Source: Balneolaceae bacterium (GTDB lineage: Bacteria > Bacteroidota > Rhodothermia > Balneolales > Balneolaceae). From it: DNA of 64,000 bases. The DNA is taken from assembly GCA_034521495.1 (NCBI GenBank), contig JAXHMK010000010.1, forward strand, positions 682,001 to 746,000, read 5' to 3'. The stretch's first letter is position 1, and the number at the start of each line of letters is the position of its first letter. Below are positions 9,635-18,288 of this stretch, piece after piece. The position numbers were made by a program, and so were the translations under genes. Under the pieces are notes generated by a model. It searched no databases, was not told the DNA's origin, and saw only the letters and a list, made by a program, of their open reading frames with translations.

Positions 9635-10399
9635 ATGAAGCCATCCGATAAGTTTGAAGATTTTGTTGAACTGGTATCCATCCTGCGCAAAGAGTGTCCC
9701 TGGGATCGAAAACAGACCCATCATTCCATAAAAGACAATCTGATTGAAGAAGCATACGAAGCCGTTGAAACGATTGACGAAGAGAACTATGATGAACTCT
9801 CAAAAGAGCTCGGTGATCTTCTTCTCCATGTGGTTTTTCACAGCAAGATGGCCTCAGAAACAGATTCATTTACAATTGATGATGTAATCTACAGAATATC
9901 AGAAAAGCTAATCCGGCGACATCCCCATGTATTTGATGATGTTGAAGTAGATGATGATAAAGATGTGGCTTCAAACTGGGAGTCTATCAAACTGAAAGAA
10001 GGAAAAGAATCAGTGTTAGATGGTGTACCTAAGCATCTGCCTGGACTGATACGAGCCCAGCGGATGCAGGAGAAAGCCGGAAATGTTGGATTCGACTGGG
10101 CGGAGTGGCAACTTGCATGGAAAAAACTGGATGAAGAGCTTGATGAATGGCGCCACGCCGTTGACAATCAATCGAAAAAAGATCAGCGTGAAGAGTTTGG
10201 AGATCTTCTTTTTAGCCTCGTAAATGTTGGACGGCTCCTGGATTTGAATGCAGAAGATTCACTACGAATGGCAAATAAAAAGTTTAACGACCGATTTAGA
10301 TATATCGAAAAAAAACTTAGCGAACAGGGAAAGTCTATCACAGACTCAAACCTCGAAGAGATGGATAAATATTGGGAAGAGTCTAAAACTAAACTATAA
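9635..10399 (+). CDS. mazG: MazG nucleoside triphosphate pyrophosphohydrolase
   Basis: A 254-residue two-domain MazG that converts NTPs/dNTPs to monophosphates plus pyrophosphate, a house-cleaning and stringent-response-modulating activity. The N-terminal domain has ECPWDRKQTH and the metal-binding EEAYEAVETID...ELGDLLLH acidic helices (~residues 17-75). The second domain carries DEELDEWRHA and EEFGDLLFSLVNVGRL (~168-205). Length is normal for the full-length enzyme. The ATG directly abuts a repeat tract, with no Shine-Dalgarno sequence. Confidence 0.95.
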   Translation: MKPSDKFEDFVELVSILRKECPWDRKQTHHSIKDNLIEEAYEAVETIDEENYDELSKELGDLLLHVVFHSKMASETDSFTIDDVIYRISEKLIRRHPHVFDDVEVDDDKDVASNWESIKLKEGKESVLDGVPKHLPGLIRAQRMQEKAGNVGFDWAEWQLAWKKLDEELDEWRHAVDNQSKKDQREEFGDLLFSLVNVGRLLDLNAEDSLRMANKKFNDRFRYIEKKLSEQGKSITDSNLEEMDKYWEESKTKL

Positions 10400-10605
10400 T
10401 TTATTCTGTTTGTTAAATAAGTTTACAGACGCGTTAATACTTCTATTATCGTGTGCTCTTTTGTATTTTGTTTGGATAAAGTAACAAACCTGCAAAAGCA
10501 GAATTTATTTAATTCTCTCTTTTTTTCTGGATAGAGCTGGAAAAGCTTGTTTCAAAAAAATGAATAACAAAGATATCAAAACTAAAAAAGACTATAGATA
10601 ATATA

Positions 10606-11760
10606 ATGGCGGAGCAAAACTTAGATAATATTGACCTGGAACAATACCCTCATATAAATAAAGGACTTGCAGGTATTGTTGCCTTCTCAACAACAAAAAG
10701 TTTTATTGACGGGCAGTCGGGCGACCTTATTTATGCCGGGTATCATATTGATACACTTGCAGAAAATGCCACCTTTGAGGAAGTCTGTTTCCTGCTTTGG
10801 AATGATCGACTTCCTAATCAAGAAGAGTTAGACGAGTTGCACAAAAATTTTCGAAGTGAAAGAGAGTTGCCTGAGCCGGTACTGGATTATATTAAAAACA
10901 CAAGAAAAGATGCCGAACCGATGGCAGTTCTCAGAACGGCGGTTTCCATGCTTGCGGATTTCCAGGAAGATTCCAACGATACTGAACATGCAATAGCGGT
11001 GACCGCTCAAATTCCAACAATTATTGCCGCTTTTGATCGCGTTCGGAATGGGAAAGATATTGTACCGCCTCTTGATGAGGGAAGTACAGCTTTTAACTTT
11101 CTCTATATGCTGAATGGAGAAAAACCGGGGCAGGCCGCTGAGAAAACAATGAATCTCTGTTTAGTGCTTCATGCTGAACACGGGATGAACGCTTCCACCT
11201 TTACCTGCCGAACGATCTGCGCTACAGAATCGGATATGTTCTCTGCCGTGACCGGTGCTATTGGAGCACTAAAAGGCCCTCTGCACGGAGGAGCCAACAC
11301 TGCCGTTATGAACATGCTGCTCGACCTGAAAGAAACCAAAGGTAAAGACGCTGATCCTGTTGCTTTCACGAAAGAGAAACTCAACAAGAAAGAGAAGATC
11401 ATGGGCTTTGGCCACAGGGTGTACAAAACCTTTGACCCGCGTGCTGTTCACCTTCGAAAAATGTCGAAAGAACTTTCTGAAGAAACCGGACACGAGTATC
11501 TCTACGAGTGGTCTGAAGCGATGGTAAAAACGATGAAAGAAGACAAAAATATTGACCCGAATGTAGATTTCTTCTCAGCCTCCGTGTACTACTCCATTGG
11601 AATTCAGCCGGATCTTTACACCTGTATATTTACGATGAGCCGAATTTCCGGTTGGACAGCTCACTTCTTTGAGCAAAAAGCCAACAACCGATTGATTCGG
11701 CCAAGAGCTCTTTATGTAGGTGAGAAAAATTTGGATTGGGTACCGGTTGAAGAGAGGTAA
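10606..11760 (+). CDS. gltA: Citrate synthase
   Basis: A 384-residue citrate synthase that condenses oxaloacetate and acetyl-CoA as the entry step of the TCA cycle. Active-site blocks are present: GPLHGGAN (~residues 224-231), GFGHRVYKTFDPRA (~267-280) and the catalytic aspartate in NVDFFSASVYYSIGI (~318-332). The length (~380 residues) fits the short type I form found in Gram-positives, archaea and Bacteroidota; 2-methylcitrate synthase has similar motifs, so some ambiguity remains. It stands alone and is followed by a strong terminator. Confidence 0.93.
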   Translation: MAEQNLDNIDLEQYPHINKGLAGIVAFSTTKSFIDGQSGDLIYAGYHIDTLAENATFEEVCFLLWNDRLPNQEELDELHKNFRSERELPEPVLDYIKNTRKDAEPMAVLRTAVSMLADFQEDSNDTEHAIAVTAQIPTIIAAFDRVRNGKDIVPPLDEGSTAFNFLYMLNGEKPGQAAEKTMNLCLVLHAEHGMNASTFTCRTICATESDMFSAVTGAIGALKGPLHGGANTAVMNMLLDLKETKGKDADPVAFTKEKLNKKEKIMGFGHRVYKTFDPRAVHLRKMSKELSEETGHEYLYEWSEAMVKTMKEDKNIDPNVDFFSASVYYSIGIQPDLYTCIFTMSRISGWTAHFFEQKANNRLIRPRALYVGEKNLDWVPVEER

Positions 11761-11774
11761 AAAGTCGTAATTCT

Positions 11775-11820
11775 AAAAAAGCCCTGTTTGATCGAATCAT
11801 TCAGGGCTTTTTTATTTTTT
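11775..11820 (+). terminator. Rho-independent terminator after citrate synthase
   Basis: A perfect 12-bp stem, AAAAAAGCCCTG with CAGGGCTTTTTT, encloses a 15-base loop and continues into a T-rich tail. The A-rich left arm makes it usable in both directions, so it may also serve alanine dehydrogenase, which converges from the other side. Confidence 0.93.
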
Positions 11821-11890
11821 AGACGTAAGAGGATTCTCGCCTTTCATTTAAAATGGAATCTCCCACTGTTACCTTTTTTTAAAAAGAGGA

Positions 11891-13003
11891 TTACAGGAGC
11901 TCCTCAACAGGCGTGTAGCTCATATCAAACGCTTCTGCAACGTCTTCGTACACAACTTTTCCATCTACTATATTCAGACCTTTTCGAAGTTCAGAATCAT
12001 CGCTCAGCGCTTGTTTCCAGCCTTTATTCGCGATCTGTACAGCATACGGCAGCGTAACATTTGTCAGCCCCATTGTTGATGTATATGGAACTGCACCCGG
12101 CATATTTGCCACACAGTAATGAACAACATCATCGATAATATAGATCGGATCATCATGAGTTGTGGGTTTGGATGTTTCAAAGCAGCCACCCTGGTCAATG
12201 GCCACATCCACCATAACTGTTCCGGGTCTCATCAGTCCAAGCATATCTTTTCGAATCAAATATGGAGCTTTTGCGCCCGGAATAAGAACGGCACCAATAA
12301 TCAAATCGGTATTTCCAAGTAGATTTCGAATATTTCCTTCTGTAGAGAAGAGTGTTCGGACGTTTTTGGGCATCACATCATCCAGGTACCGAAGTTTTTG
12401 AACGTTGATATCCAAAATGGTTGTATTGGCTCCCATGCCCGCTGCAATTTTTGCCGCGTTTACTCCTACAATTCCGCCACCAAGAACAATTACATTAGCC
12501 GCCTGTACACCTGGAATTCCCCCCATCAGAATCCCTCTTCCTCCACTTGATTTTTCAAGATACTTGCCACCTTCCTGCGCTGCCATTCGTCCGGCCACCT
12601 CACTCATAGGAATCAAAAGAGGAAGTGAGCCATCTTCCTTCTCTACTGTTTCGTACGCAATAGCAACCACTCCGGAATCCTTTACAGCTTCGGTCAATTC
12701 CCGGCTCGCGGCAAAATGAAAATAGGTAAAGATGATCTGTCCCTCTCTCATCCTGGGATATTCAACAGCAATCGGTTCTTTCACTTTCATAATCATCTCC
12801 GACTGTTCCCAGACTTCTTCAACATCACCTACTATTTCTGCTCCTCTCTCTTTGTACATCGCGTTAGTAAATCCGCTGCCAAGCCCTGCATCTTTTTCAA
12901 TCAAAACTTTGTGGCCTTGCCTCTTCAATTGAAGAACACCCGCCGGTTGAATTGACACCCTGTTTTCTTGTGATTTGATCTCTTTTGGAACTCCAATAAC
13001 CAT
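11891..13003 (-). CDS. ald: Alanine dehydrogenase
   Basis: A 370-residue NAD-dependent alanine dehydrogenase (L-alanine + H2O + NAD+ to pyruvate + NH3 + NADH). MVIGVPKEIKSQENRVS starts the protein in the family manner. The catalytic Lys75 (KVKEP) and His96 (TYFHFA) fall at the family positions, and the Rossmann loop VIVLGGGIVGVNAAKIA begins near residue 172. The family forms cytoplasmic hexamers. It is monocistronic, faces citrate synthase, and shares the bidirectional terminator region. It links alanine and pyruvate pools. Confidence 0.96.
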   Translation of the reverse strand: MVIGVPKEIKSQENRVSIQPAGVLQLKRQGHKVLIEKDAGLGSGFTNAMYKERGAEIVGDVEEVWEQSEMIMKVKEPIAVEYPRMREGQIIFTYFHFAASRELTEAVKDSGVVAIAYETVEKEDGSLPLLIPMSEVAGRMAAQEGGKYLEKSSGGRGILMGGIPGVQAANVIVLGGGIVGVNAAKIAAGMGANTTILDINVQKLRYLDDVMPKNVRTLFSTEGNIRNLLGNTDLIIGAVLIPGAKAPYLIRKDMLGLMRPGTVMVDVAIDQGGCFETSKPTTHDDPIYIIDDVVHYCVANMPGAVPYTSTMGLTNVTLPYAVQIANKGWKQALSDDSELRKGLNIVDGKVVYEDVAEAFDMSYTPVEELL

Positions 13004-13155
13004 ATTTATTACCTTGATTTGATGATAATTTTATACATAAAAGGTAGCAAAGTTTAGGCTAAAAAATTAGAACTCAGTTTTATATTTCCTTGGTTCGAGG
13101 ACGGATTAAACCCGGCTATTCGCAACCTGTCTCCGGAATACCGTTACTTTGAAAT

Positions 13156-13428
13156 CTATTTTTTATTATTCAGAGCTTTTATTTTTGCAACTCCCTTATC
13201 AGTCAAAGTCATATGGCCGTATAGAAAAGGTCCCCCGATGGTGGTAAGTTCAATCAGTTTTTGGTCGTTCATATATTCAAAGTAATAGCGAATCTCTTTC
13301 CTCCCGAATCCCAGGTTTTTATTGAGCTCTTCAACCGATATGGTATATCCAGGTTCAAAATCACTGATCTCCGCGGCTTCTCTGAGTATATCTTCACACT
13401 TTTTATTGAATCCTTTGCCTATTAACAT
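13156..13428 (-). CDS. Small winged-helix-like protein
   Basis: A 90-residue protein predicted to fold as a winged helix: helix 1 at 5-18, a putative recognition region around SVEELNKNLGFGRKEIRYYF (31-50) and a beta wing TTIGGPFLYGHMTLTDKG (62-79). The C-terminus is basic (KIKALNNKK). A small DNA-binding regulator is the natural reading, but no family name can be assigned. It lies divergently upstream of the DUF58 gene with a ~180-base gap, so it might regulate itself or that gene; this is inference. Confidence 0.6.
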   Translation of the reverse strand: MLIGKGFNKKCEDILREAAEISDFEPGYTISVEELNKNLGFGRKEIRYYFEYMNDQKLIELTTIGGPFLYGHMTLTDKGVAKIKALNNKK

Positions 13429-13610
13429 GAAGAAAAATTATAAACCAGATTTGAGTTTCTTTACGTTATAACAATCATCAATTTAGCTTATGGAAAGGTT
13501 ACCTAACTATTAAGCTATTGTTAAGAATCCGGACATTTAATCTGATATTTCATCTCTTTATTTTGAGTTCAACTAAAGAAGATGGTATTATCTGAACCTA
13601 TTGAACTATT

Positions 13611-14486
13611 ATGATTTCAAAAGAAATATTATCGAAAATCCGCAAGCTCGAAATTCACACCAAAGGATTGGTGAATAATATATTCAGCGGCGAATACCAA
13701 TCGGCTTTTAAGGGGCGAGGAATGGAATTTTCGGAAGTTCGTAAATATACATTTGGTGATGATGTACGCCAGATCGACTGGAATGTAACCGCCCGAAGTT
13801 CGGAACCCTATATTAAAGTGTTTGAGGAGGAGCGAGAGCAAACCCTGATGCTCTGTGTGGATATCTCACCCAGTGGATTTTTTGGCAGCCATTCTCAAAC
13901 TAAAATGGAATTAGCCATTGAAATCTGTGCGGTATTGGCGTTCAGTGCCATCAAAAATGGCGATAAAGTTGGTTTGGTTCTTTTTACGGATCAAATAGAA
14001 AAAGTGGTTCCGCCCAAAAAGGGGCGTACTCATGTTCTTCGGCTGATTCGTGAATTGTATACAACCGAACCTGAAGGAACCTCAACGAACATTGCCGAGG
14101 CTCTTTCATATGTTAACAGGTTACTCAATCGCCGGGCAATCCTGGTACTGGCTTCCGATTTCCAGGATCAAAACTTCGAGAAACAGCACAGAATTACCAC
14201 TCAAAAACACGATCTTGTGAACCTGGTAATTAATGATAAGCTTGAAGAAGATCTTCCGGATATTGGTATTGTTCCATTCAGAGATGCAGAAACGGGTAAA
14301 GAATCGCTCGTGGATACCTCCAGCAAAAAAGTACGTGAAGCATACAGAGAGAGAGTTCGGGAGAGAAAAAAATCGCTTCAGGAATACTTCCTTAAAAACA
14401 AGATGGATTCCATCGATGTGTACACAAACAGATCTTACATCAAGCCGCTTATCAACTTTTTCCAGCGACGAATCAGCAGATTTTAA
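13611..14486 (+). CDS. DUF58 domain protein (Bat/MoxR-associated)
   Basis: A 291-residue cytoplasmic DUF58 protein. The hallmark block GEYQSAFKGRGMEFSEVRKY (~residues 27-46) and GDDVRQIDWNVTARS (~49-63) is followed by a vWA-like fold (MLCVDISPSGFFGS). DUF58 proteins usually sit next to a MoxR AAA+ ATPase and the Bat vWA proteins. Here no MoxR gene lies within the window and the Bat partners resume only at 16279. Its TAA overlaps the stop of the convergent M23 peptidase (TTAA). No enzymatic role is known for the family. Confidence 0.9.
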   Translation: MISKEILSKIRKLEIHTKGLVNNIFSGEYQSAFKGRGMEFSEVRKYTFGDDVRQIDWNVTARSSEPYIKVFEEEREQTLMLCVDISPSGFFGSHSQTKMELAIEICAVLAFSAIKNGDKVGLVLFTDQIEKVVPPKKGRTHVLRLIRELYTTEPEGTSTNIAEALSYVNRLLNRRAILVLASDFQDQNFEKQHRITTQKHDLVNLVINDKLEEDLPDIGIVPFRDAETGKESLVDTSSKKVREAYRERVRERKKSLQEYFLKNKMDSIDVYTNRSYIKPLINFFQRRISRF

Positions 14487-15751
14487 TTTATCATCGCCAG
14501 ATCATCCGATTCTGAAACGGAATCGAGCATATTGTCTAAACGCTTTGCTTTCATTTTAAACTCCTCCATGTAGACATCCTGAAGTCCTTCAGACGGTGGA
14601 AAATCATACGTTACAGAATTTACAGGAGATCCGTGTTTATAGAGCCTGTAGCAGAGATGAGGACCTGTTGCCAAACCAGTTTGCCCCACATATCCAATCA
14701 CTTGCCCTTGCCTGACCGATGAACCAGCACGTATTCCTCTCGCAAACCGGCTCATATGTAAATAGGCCGTTTTGTAAACACTATTGTGTTTAATTTGAAC
14801 AATATTTCCGTTCCCGCCCCTTCGCTGAGCTTCCGTTACAACACCATCACCTGCAGCTAAAATTGGAGTGCCTGAGGGAGCAGCGTAGTCCGTTCCATAA
14901 TGAGGCCGGTTGCGTTTAAGAATAGGATGATAACGATTTCTTGAAAAGCTTGAACTGATTCTCGGATTATATTCAAAAGGCACACGCATCATTTCACGGC
15001 GCATGCTGTTCCCCTCCGGATCATAATATCCGCTGTCTTCTCCGTAATTATAATAATAGGCCCGCAGCTCCTTTCCCCGGTGGATAAATTCTGCTGCACG
15101 AACTTTTCCTATCCCGATATATTCACCGTTCACATAACGATCTTCATACACGGCCTTAAACTGATCTCCCATTTGAAGTGCGTAGAAATCAACCGTCCAG
15201 GCATAAATATTCGCCAGTTCTACTACCAATCGTTGCGAAACCTCTTGTTCCATCAAAGAGCTGGCCAATGAACTTTGAATGGTTCCGCTTACTGTTCGAA
15301 CCACTGTTTCTACAGGAATAGAGCCATTTTCAATTGTAACACCATCCTTCCAATTAAAGGTTGTATACTCTGTGGCCGATTGATGCCATACAAATGCAAA
15401 TACTCCCGAATCATCTCTGTATAATCGATATTTCTGACCGGGAATCATTCGGTTGAGCCTGACAATACCTTTCGCCTCCTGCTGAATTTCGTGAATTTTC
15501 TCCGGTGATACTCCCTGTCTGTTTAAAATGATATAGAGAGACTCATTTCGGTTGATTTTATCATCCAAAATTTCAAGATCAGCGGTTTTTACACCATATT
15601 CATCAACTTCCGGTGCAGGAGGTATCTCACTGAGATTTTGAATTGTTACGGATTCTTTTTCAGGAAAGTATATTGTATTACTGCTCCATTTTATGATCAA
15701 GAAGATTGATACACAAAAAAGAAAAATGAGAGCAAAAAGTTTTTTCGACAT
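14483..15751 (-). CDS. M23 family metallopeptidase, membrane-anchored, with HxC variant motif
   Basis: About 422 residues from the ATG at 15751; an in-frame TTG at 15784 is considered less likely because MSKKLFALIFLFCVSIFLI is a proper signal or anchor sequence. Residues ~55-260 form an N-terminal domain seen in MepM-like endopeptidases, and the LytM domain spans ~270-395. The zinc-site motif HYGTD gives His284 and Asp288. The usual HxH is here HLC: His365 is kept but the metal ligand His is Cys367. The family cleaves peptidoglycan cross-links, so this copy may be active with Cys as ligand, or regulatory. It lies inside the Bat gene set in reverse orientation. Confidence 0.88.
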   Translation of the reverse strand: MSKKLFALIFLFCVSIFLIIKWSSNTIYFPEKESVTIQNLSEIPPAPEVDEYGVKTADLEILDDKINRNESLYIILNRQGVSPEKIHEIQQEAKGIVRLNRMIPGQKYRLYRDDSGVFAFVWHQSATEYTTFNWKDGVTIENGSIPVETVVRTVSGTIQSSLASSLMEQEVSQRLVVELANIYAWTVDFYALQMGDQFKAVYEDRYVNGEYIGIGKVRAAEFIHRGKELRAYYYNYGEDSGYYDPEGNSMRREMMRVPFEYNPRISSSFSRNRYHPILKRNRPHYGTDYAAPSGTPILAAGDGVVTEAQRRGGNGNIVQIKHNSVYKTAYLHMSRFARGIRAGSSVRQGQVIGYVGQTGLATGPHLCYRLYKHGSPVNSVTYDFPPSEGLQDVYMEEFKMKAKRLDNMLDSVSESDDLAMIN

Positions 15752-16278
15752 ACAACAATTTATTTTTGGAGGGCCTGGCTGCAAATGGTTCTTTTAAAAA
15801 TAAGGTAAATCGGTTTTTATTCATAATTCAATCGCCCAAATAGATGGATTAACATAGCTGTCCAAGACATTTTAAAGAATGAGAAGAAATCTGTCTTTTT
15901 TATCTCTGAGAGAAGGTATTTATAAGATAACAAAACCAAACCCCTGAATTGAGGTTTTCTAACACCTAATCATATTGATCAGCATTGTATCTGTTTGGCG
16001 ATCTGTAGATAAAAATCGAATCACTGTAAAACCGGTGTGTCACCCTCACCCCTTCGCCCCTCTCCCGCGGGAGTGGGGTTGGGGAAGAGGGCGAAACGAT
16101 GAATGGTCTTGAACCGAGCGTTTTTTCGCGCTAAATAAGTACTACGCATTCGCTGATCAGGGAGAAACGTTTTGGACAGACGTGATGGATTAAATAAACT
16201 GTTTCCACTTTCGTTCATGCATTCGTTATCTTATGCACTTATAATTTTTTAAGTATAAACTGAATCTCAATAATCTAC
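15752..16278. other. Intergenic region without a recognisable gene
   Basis: The stretch separates the M23 peptidase from the BatD-like gene. It contains a GC-rich palindromic repeat at 16036-16093 and a short hairpin AGCG-TTTTTTCG-CGCT at ~16118-16133. A 65-codon frame across it on the minus strand is driven by the repeat and has no protein-like features. Promoters for both flanking genes should lie here but none could be pinned down. Confidence 0.6.
16036..16093. repeat. GC-rich palindromic (REP-like) repeat
   Basis: The core pairs CCCCTCTCCCG with CGGGAGTGGGG across the centre with one mismatch, and outer ACCCTCACCCC pairs loosely with TTGGGGAAGAGGG. It is much more GC-rich than the surroundings. 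Elements of this text are frequent dispersed repeats in bacterial genomes; only one copy is in this window. Confidence 0.65.
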
Positions 16279-17271
16279 GTGAAACCGGCAAGTTTTACTG
16301 TTCTGCTAATCTCTTTCCTGTGCTATTCTGTTTCCGCTGTGGCTCAACAAGTTCACACCTATGTGGGCAGTGATTCTCTGCAGGTTGGCGATGAGTTCAC
16401 CTACACCATTGTTTTTGAGGGAAATTACAACACTATTCAGTTTCCCGGCGATGAAGATTTTGAAGAAGATCTGTCCGTTAATTCCATTCAGAGATATCAA
16501 TCTCCGGCAGGAAGAGACAGTATTGTTTACAACCTTCAGTTTTTTGCAATTGAAAATTTAACGATCAGCGAGAAAGAGATCGCCGTGCAGACGGAGGAGA
16601 AGGATACCACTTACACCACAGCGCCTGTCCCCCTTTTCTTCAAAACTTCACTGGCCGCTGAAGACGATGAATTCCGGCCCATGAAACCGATTTTTGATTT
16701 TGCCAGGAATTGGTGGCCCTGGATTCTTGGGGTGATTGCCCTGCTGATAGCCGGCTATTATTTCTACCGGTTTTATACCAATCGCGAAATTCCTGAAGAA
16801 ATTGAAACCGAAGAACCTGCACCTCCTCCTCCGTTTTCGAGCCCTCTTGATGAACTCAAAGAGACTATTTCTAATCTTCCAAACGTTGATAGCCTGGAAA
16901 CAGAAGAACAATTTGAGCAGTTTTATATTGATCTTGGAGATGCAATCCGTCTTTATATAAAGCGAGTGTACGAGTTCCAGGCCCTGGAAATGACAACATC
17001 GGAAATCACTCTTACTCTACAGGAAGAACTTGCTCCTCCAAAACTTATTTCCATCACCCGAAAAGTGTTGAATGAAGCAGACATTGTAAAATTTGCCAAC
17101 TTCAATCCCGGAACTAAGGGTGCCAGATCTGCCCTGGAGACTGCAGAAACATTTATTGAGACGGCCGAAGTTGTAAACTATGAGCAGATCAAATACATGA
17201 AATACAAGTACGAAGTAGAGCATGGAATTCGAAAAGATAATATTATACAAACAACCGATCAGCCGACATGA
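16279..17271 (+). CDS. BatD-like membrane protein
   Basis: A 330-residue protein with a GTG start at 16279, required to keep the signal peptide (SFTVLLISFLCYSVSAVAQQ). Residues ~22-125 form an Ig-like BatD-type domain (SLQVGDEFTYTIVFEGNY). A membrane helix lies at ~146-167 (WWPWILGVIALLIAGYYFYR), then a proline-rich linker and a cytoplasmic helical domain. BatD proteins work with vWA proteins in aerotolerance or envelope-stress complexes, by family knowledge only. Its stop overlaps the BatA start by 4 bases, so the two are co-translated. Confidence 0.75.
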   Translation: MKPASFTVLLISFLCYSVSAVAQQVHTYVGSDSLQVGDEFTYTIVFEGNYNTIQFPGDEDFEEDLSVNSIQRYQSPAGRDSIVYNLQFFAIENLTISEKEIAVQTEEKDTTYTTAPVPLFFKTSLAAEDDEFRPMKPIFDFARNWWPWILGVIALLIAGYYFYRFYTNREIPEEIETEEPAPPPPFSSPLDELKETISNLPNVDSLETEEQFEQFYIDLGDAIRLYIKRVYEFQALEMTTSEITLTLQEELAPPKLISITRKVLNEADIVKFANFNPGTKGARSALETAETFIETAEVVNYEQIKYMKYKYEVEHGIRKDNIIQTTDQPT

Positions 17272-18266
17272 CCTGGGCAAATCCTGAATTTTTTTGGCTG
17301 TTGATTTTAATCCCGATCTACATTGGGTATAAGGTTTGGTTTGTACTTACAAAAAATGATCCGTCTCTCACCTTTTCATCGACCAATTTTTTAAAAGATC
17401 TTCCGGGAAACTATCGCGCTTATCTTTTGTGGTTAACGCCAATTCTTTACATCGCAGCATATTCCCTGTTTGTGGTGGCTTTGGCTCGTCCGCAGTTAGA
17501 AAACTCTACCGTTGAGAGAAATGCCGAGGGTATTGATATCATAATGAGTATCGATATTTCATCGTCTATGCTTGCTGAGGATATTTCTCCAAACCGTTTA
17601 TCAGCGGCAAAATCTGTTGCATCTGATTTTATCAAGGAGCGAATTTCAGACAGAATTGGCATTAATGTTTTTGCCCGGGAAAGTTTTACGGTAGTTCCGC
17701 CAACTCTCGATCATGACCTGGTTAATAATATGCTTGAAACCATTGACGTAGGAACTGTTCGGGACGGTACAGCTATAGGCATGGGCATTGCCACGTCAAT
17801 CAACAGGCTGAGGGACAGTGAGGCTGAAAGTAAGGTCATCATCCTGCTGACGGATGGTATGAACAACGCCGGGGAGATCGATCCGATTACAGCCGGGGAG
17901 ATGGCAGCCACGTTTGGAATAAGAATTTATACGCTCGGTATCGGAACAAGGGGAACAGCCCCCTACCCTGTTGATGACCCGGTTTTTGGCCGGCGATATC
18001 AAAATGTGGAGGTAAATATTGATGAAGAGATGCTTACCCAAGTGGCCAATCAAACCGGCGGACAGTATTACAGGGCAACAGATCTGCAAGAACTAATTGC
18101 AATCTACGATGAAATTGACAGACTCGAACAATCAGAAATTGAAGAGATTATATATATCGACCGTGAAGATCTGTACCCCTGGTATCTTGGATCCGGACTC
18201 CTGCTTTTATTAGTAGGTTTTTTAAATGAACGATTCTATACACGGTCTCCATTATTCTACTCCTGA
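17268..18266 (+). CDS. batA: BatA-type von Willebrand factor A membrane protein
   Basis: A 332-residue protein: two N-terminal membrane helices (~8-26 and ~57-75), a vWA domain at ~85-290 and a C-terminal helix (WYLGSGLLLLLVGFL). The MIDAS is complete: DISSSM (~95-100), the threonine in RDGTAIGMGIA (~162-172) and LLTDGMNNAGEI (~188-199). BatA/BatB proteins bind metal-dependently to partners in Bacteroidota and spirochaetes. It follows the BatD-like gene with a 4-base overlap. A BatB or BatC gene does not follow; mfd does. Confidence 0.88.
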   Translation: MTWANPEFFWLLILIPIYIGYKVWFVLTKNDPSLTFSSTNFLKDLPGNYRAYLLWLTPILYIAAYSLFVVALARPQLENSTVERNAEGIDIIMSIDISSSMLAEDISPNRLSAAKSVASDFIKERISDRIGINVFARESFTVVPPTLDHDLVNNMLETIDVGTVRDGTAIGMGIATSINRLRDSEAESKVIILLTDGMNNAGEIDPITAGEMAATFGIRIYTLGIGTRGTAPYPVDDPVFGRRYQNVEVNIDEEMLTQVANQTGGQYYRATDLQELIAIYDEIDRLEQSEIEEIIYIDREDLYPWYLGSGLLLLLVGFLNERFYTRSPLFYS

Positions 18267-18288
18267 GTTCTAAGAATTGTAAAAAGAA

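Noticed and set aside
15752-15784. TTG start at 15784 for the M23 peptidase
   Set aside because: It would put 11 polar residues before a clean signal/anchor sequence that begins at the ATG at 15751.
16021-16218. 65-codon minus-strand frame
   Set aside because: It depends on the GC-rich repeat at 16036 and has no protein-like composition or start signal.
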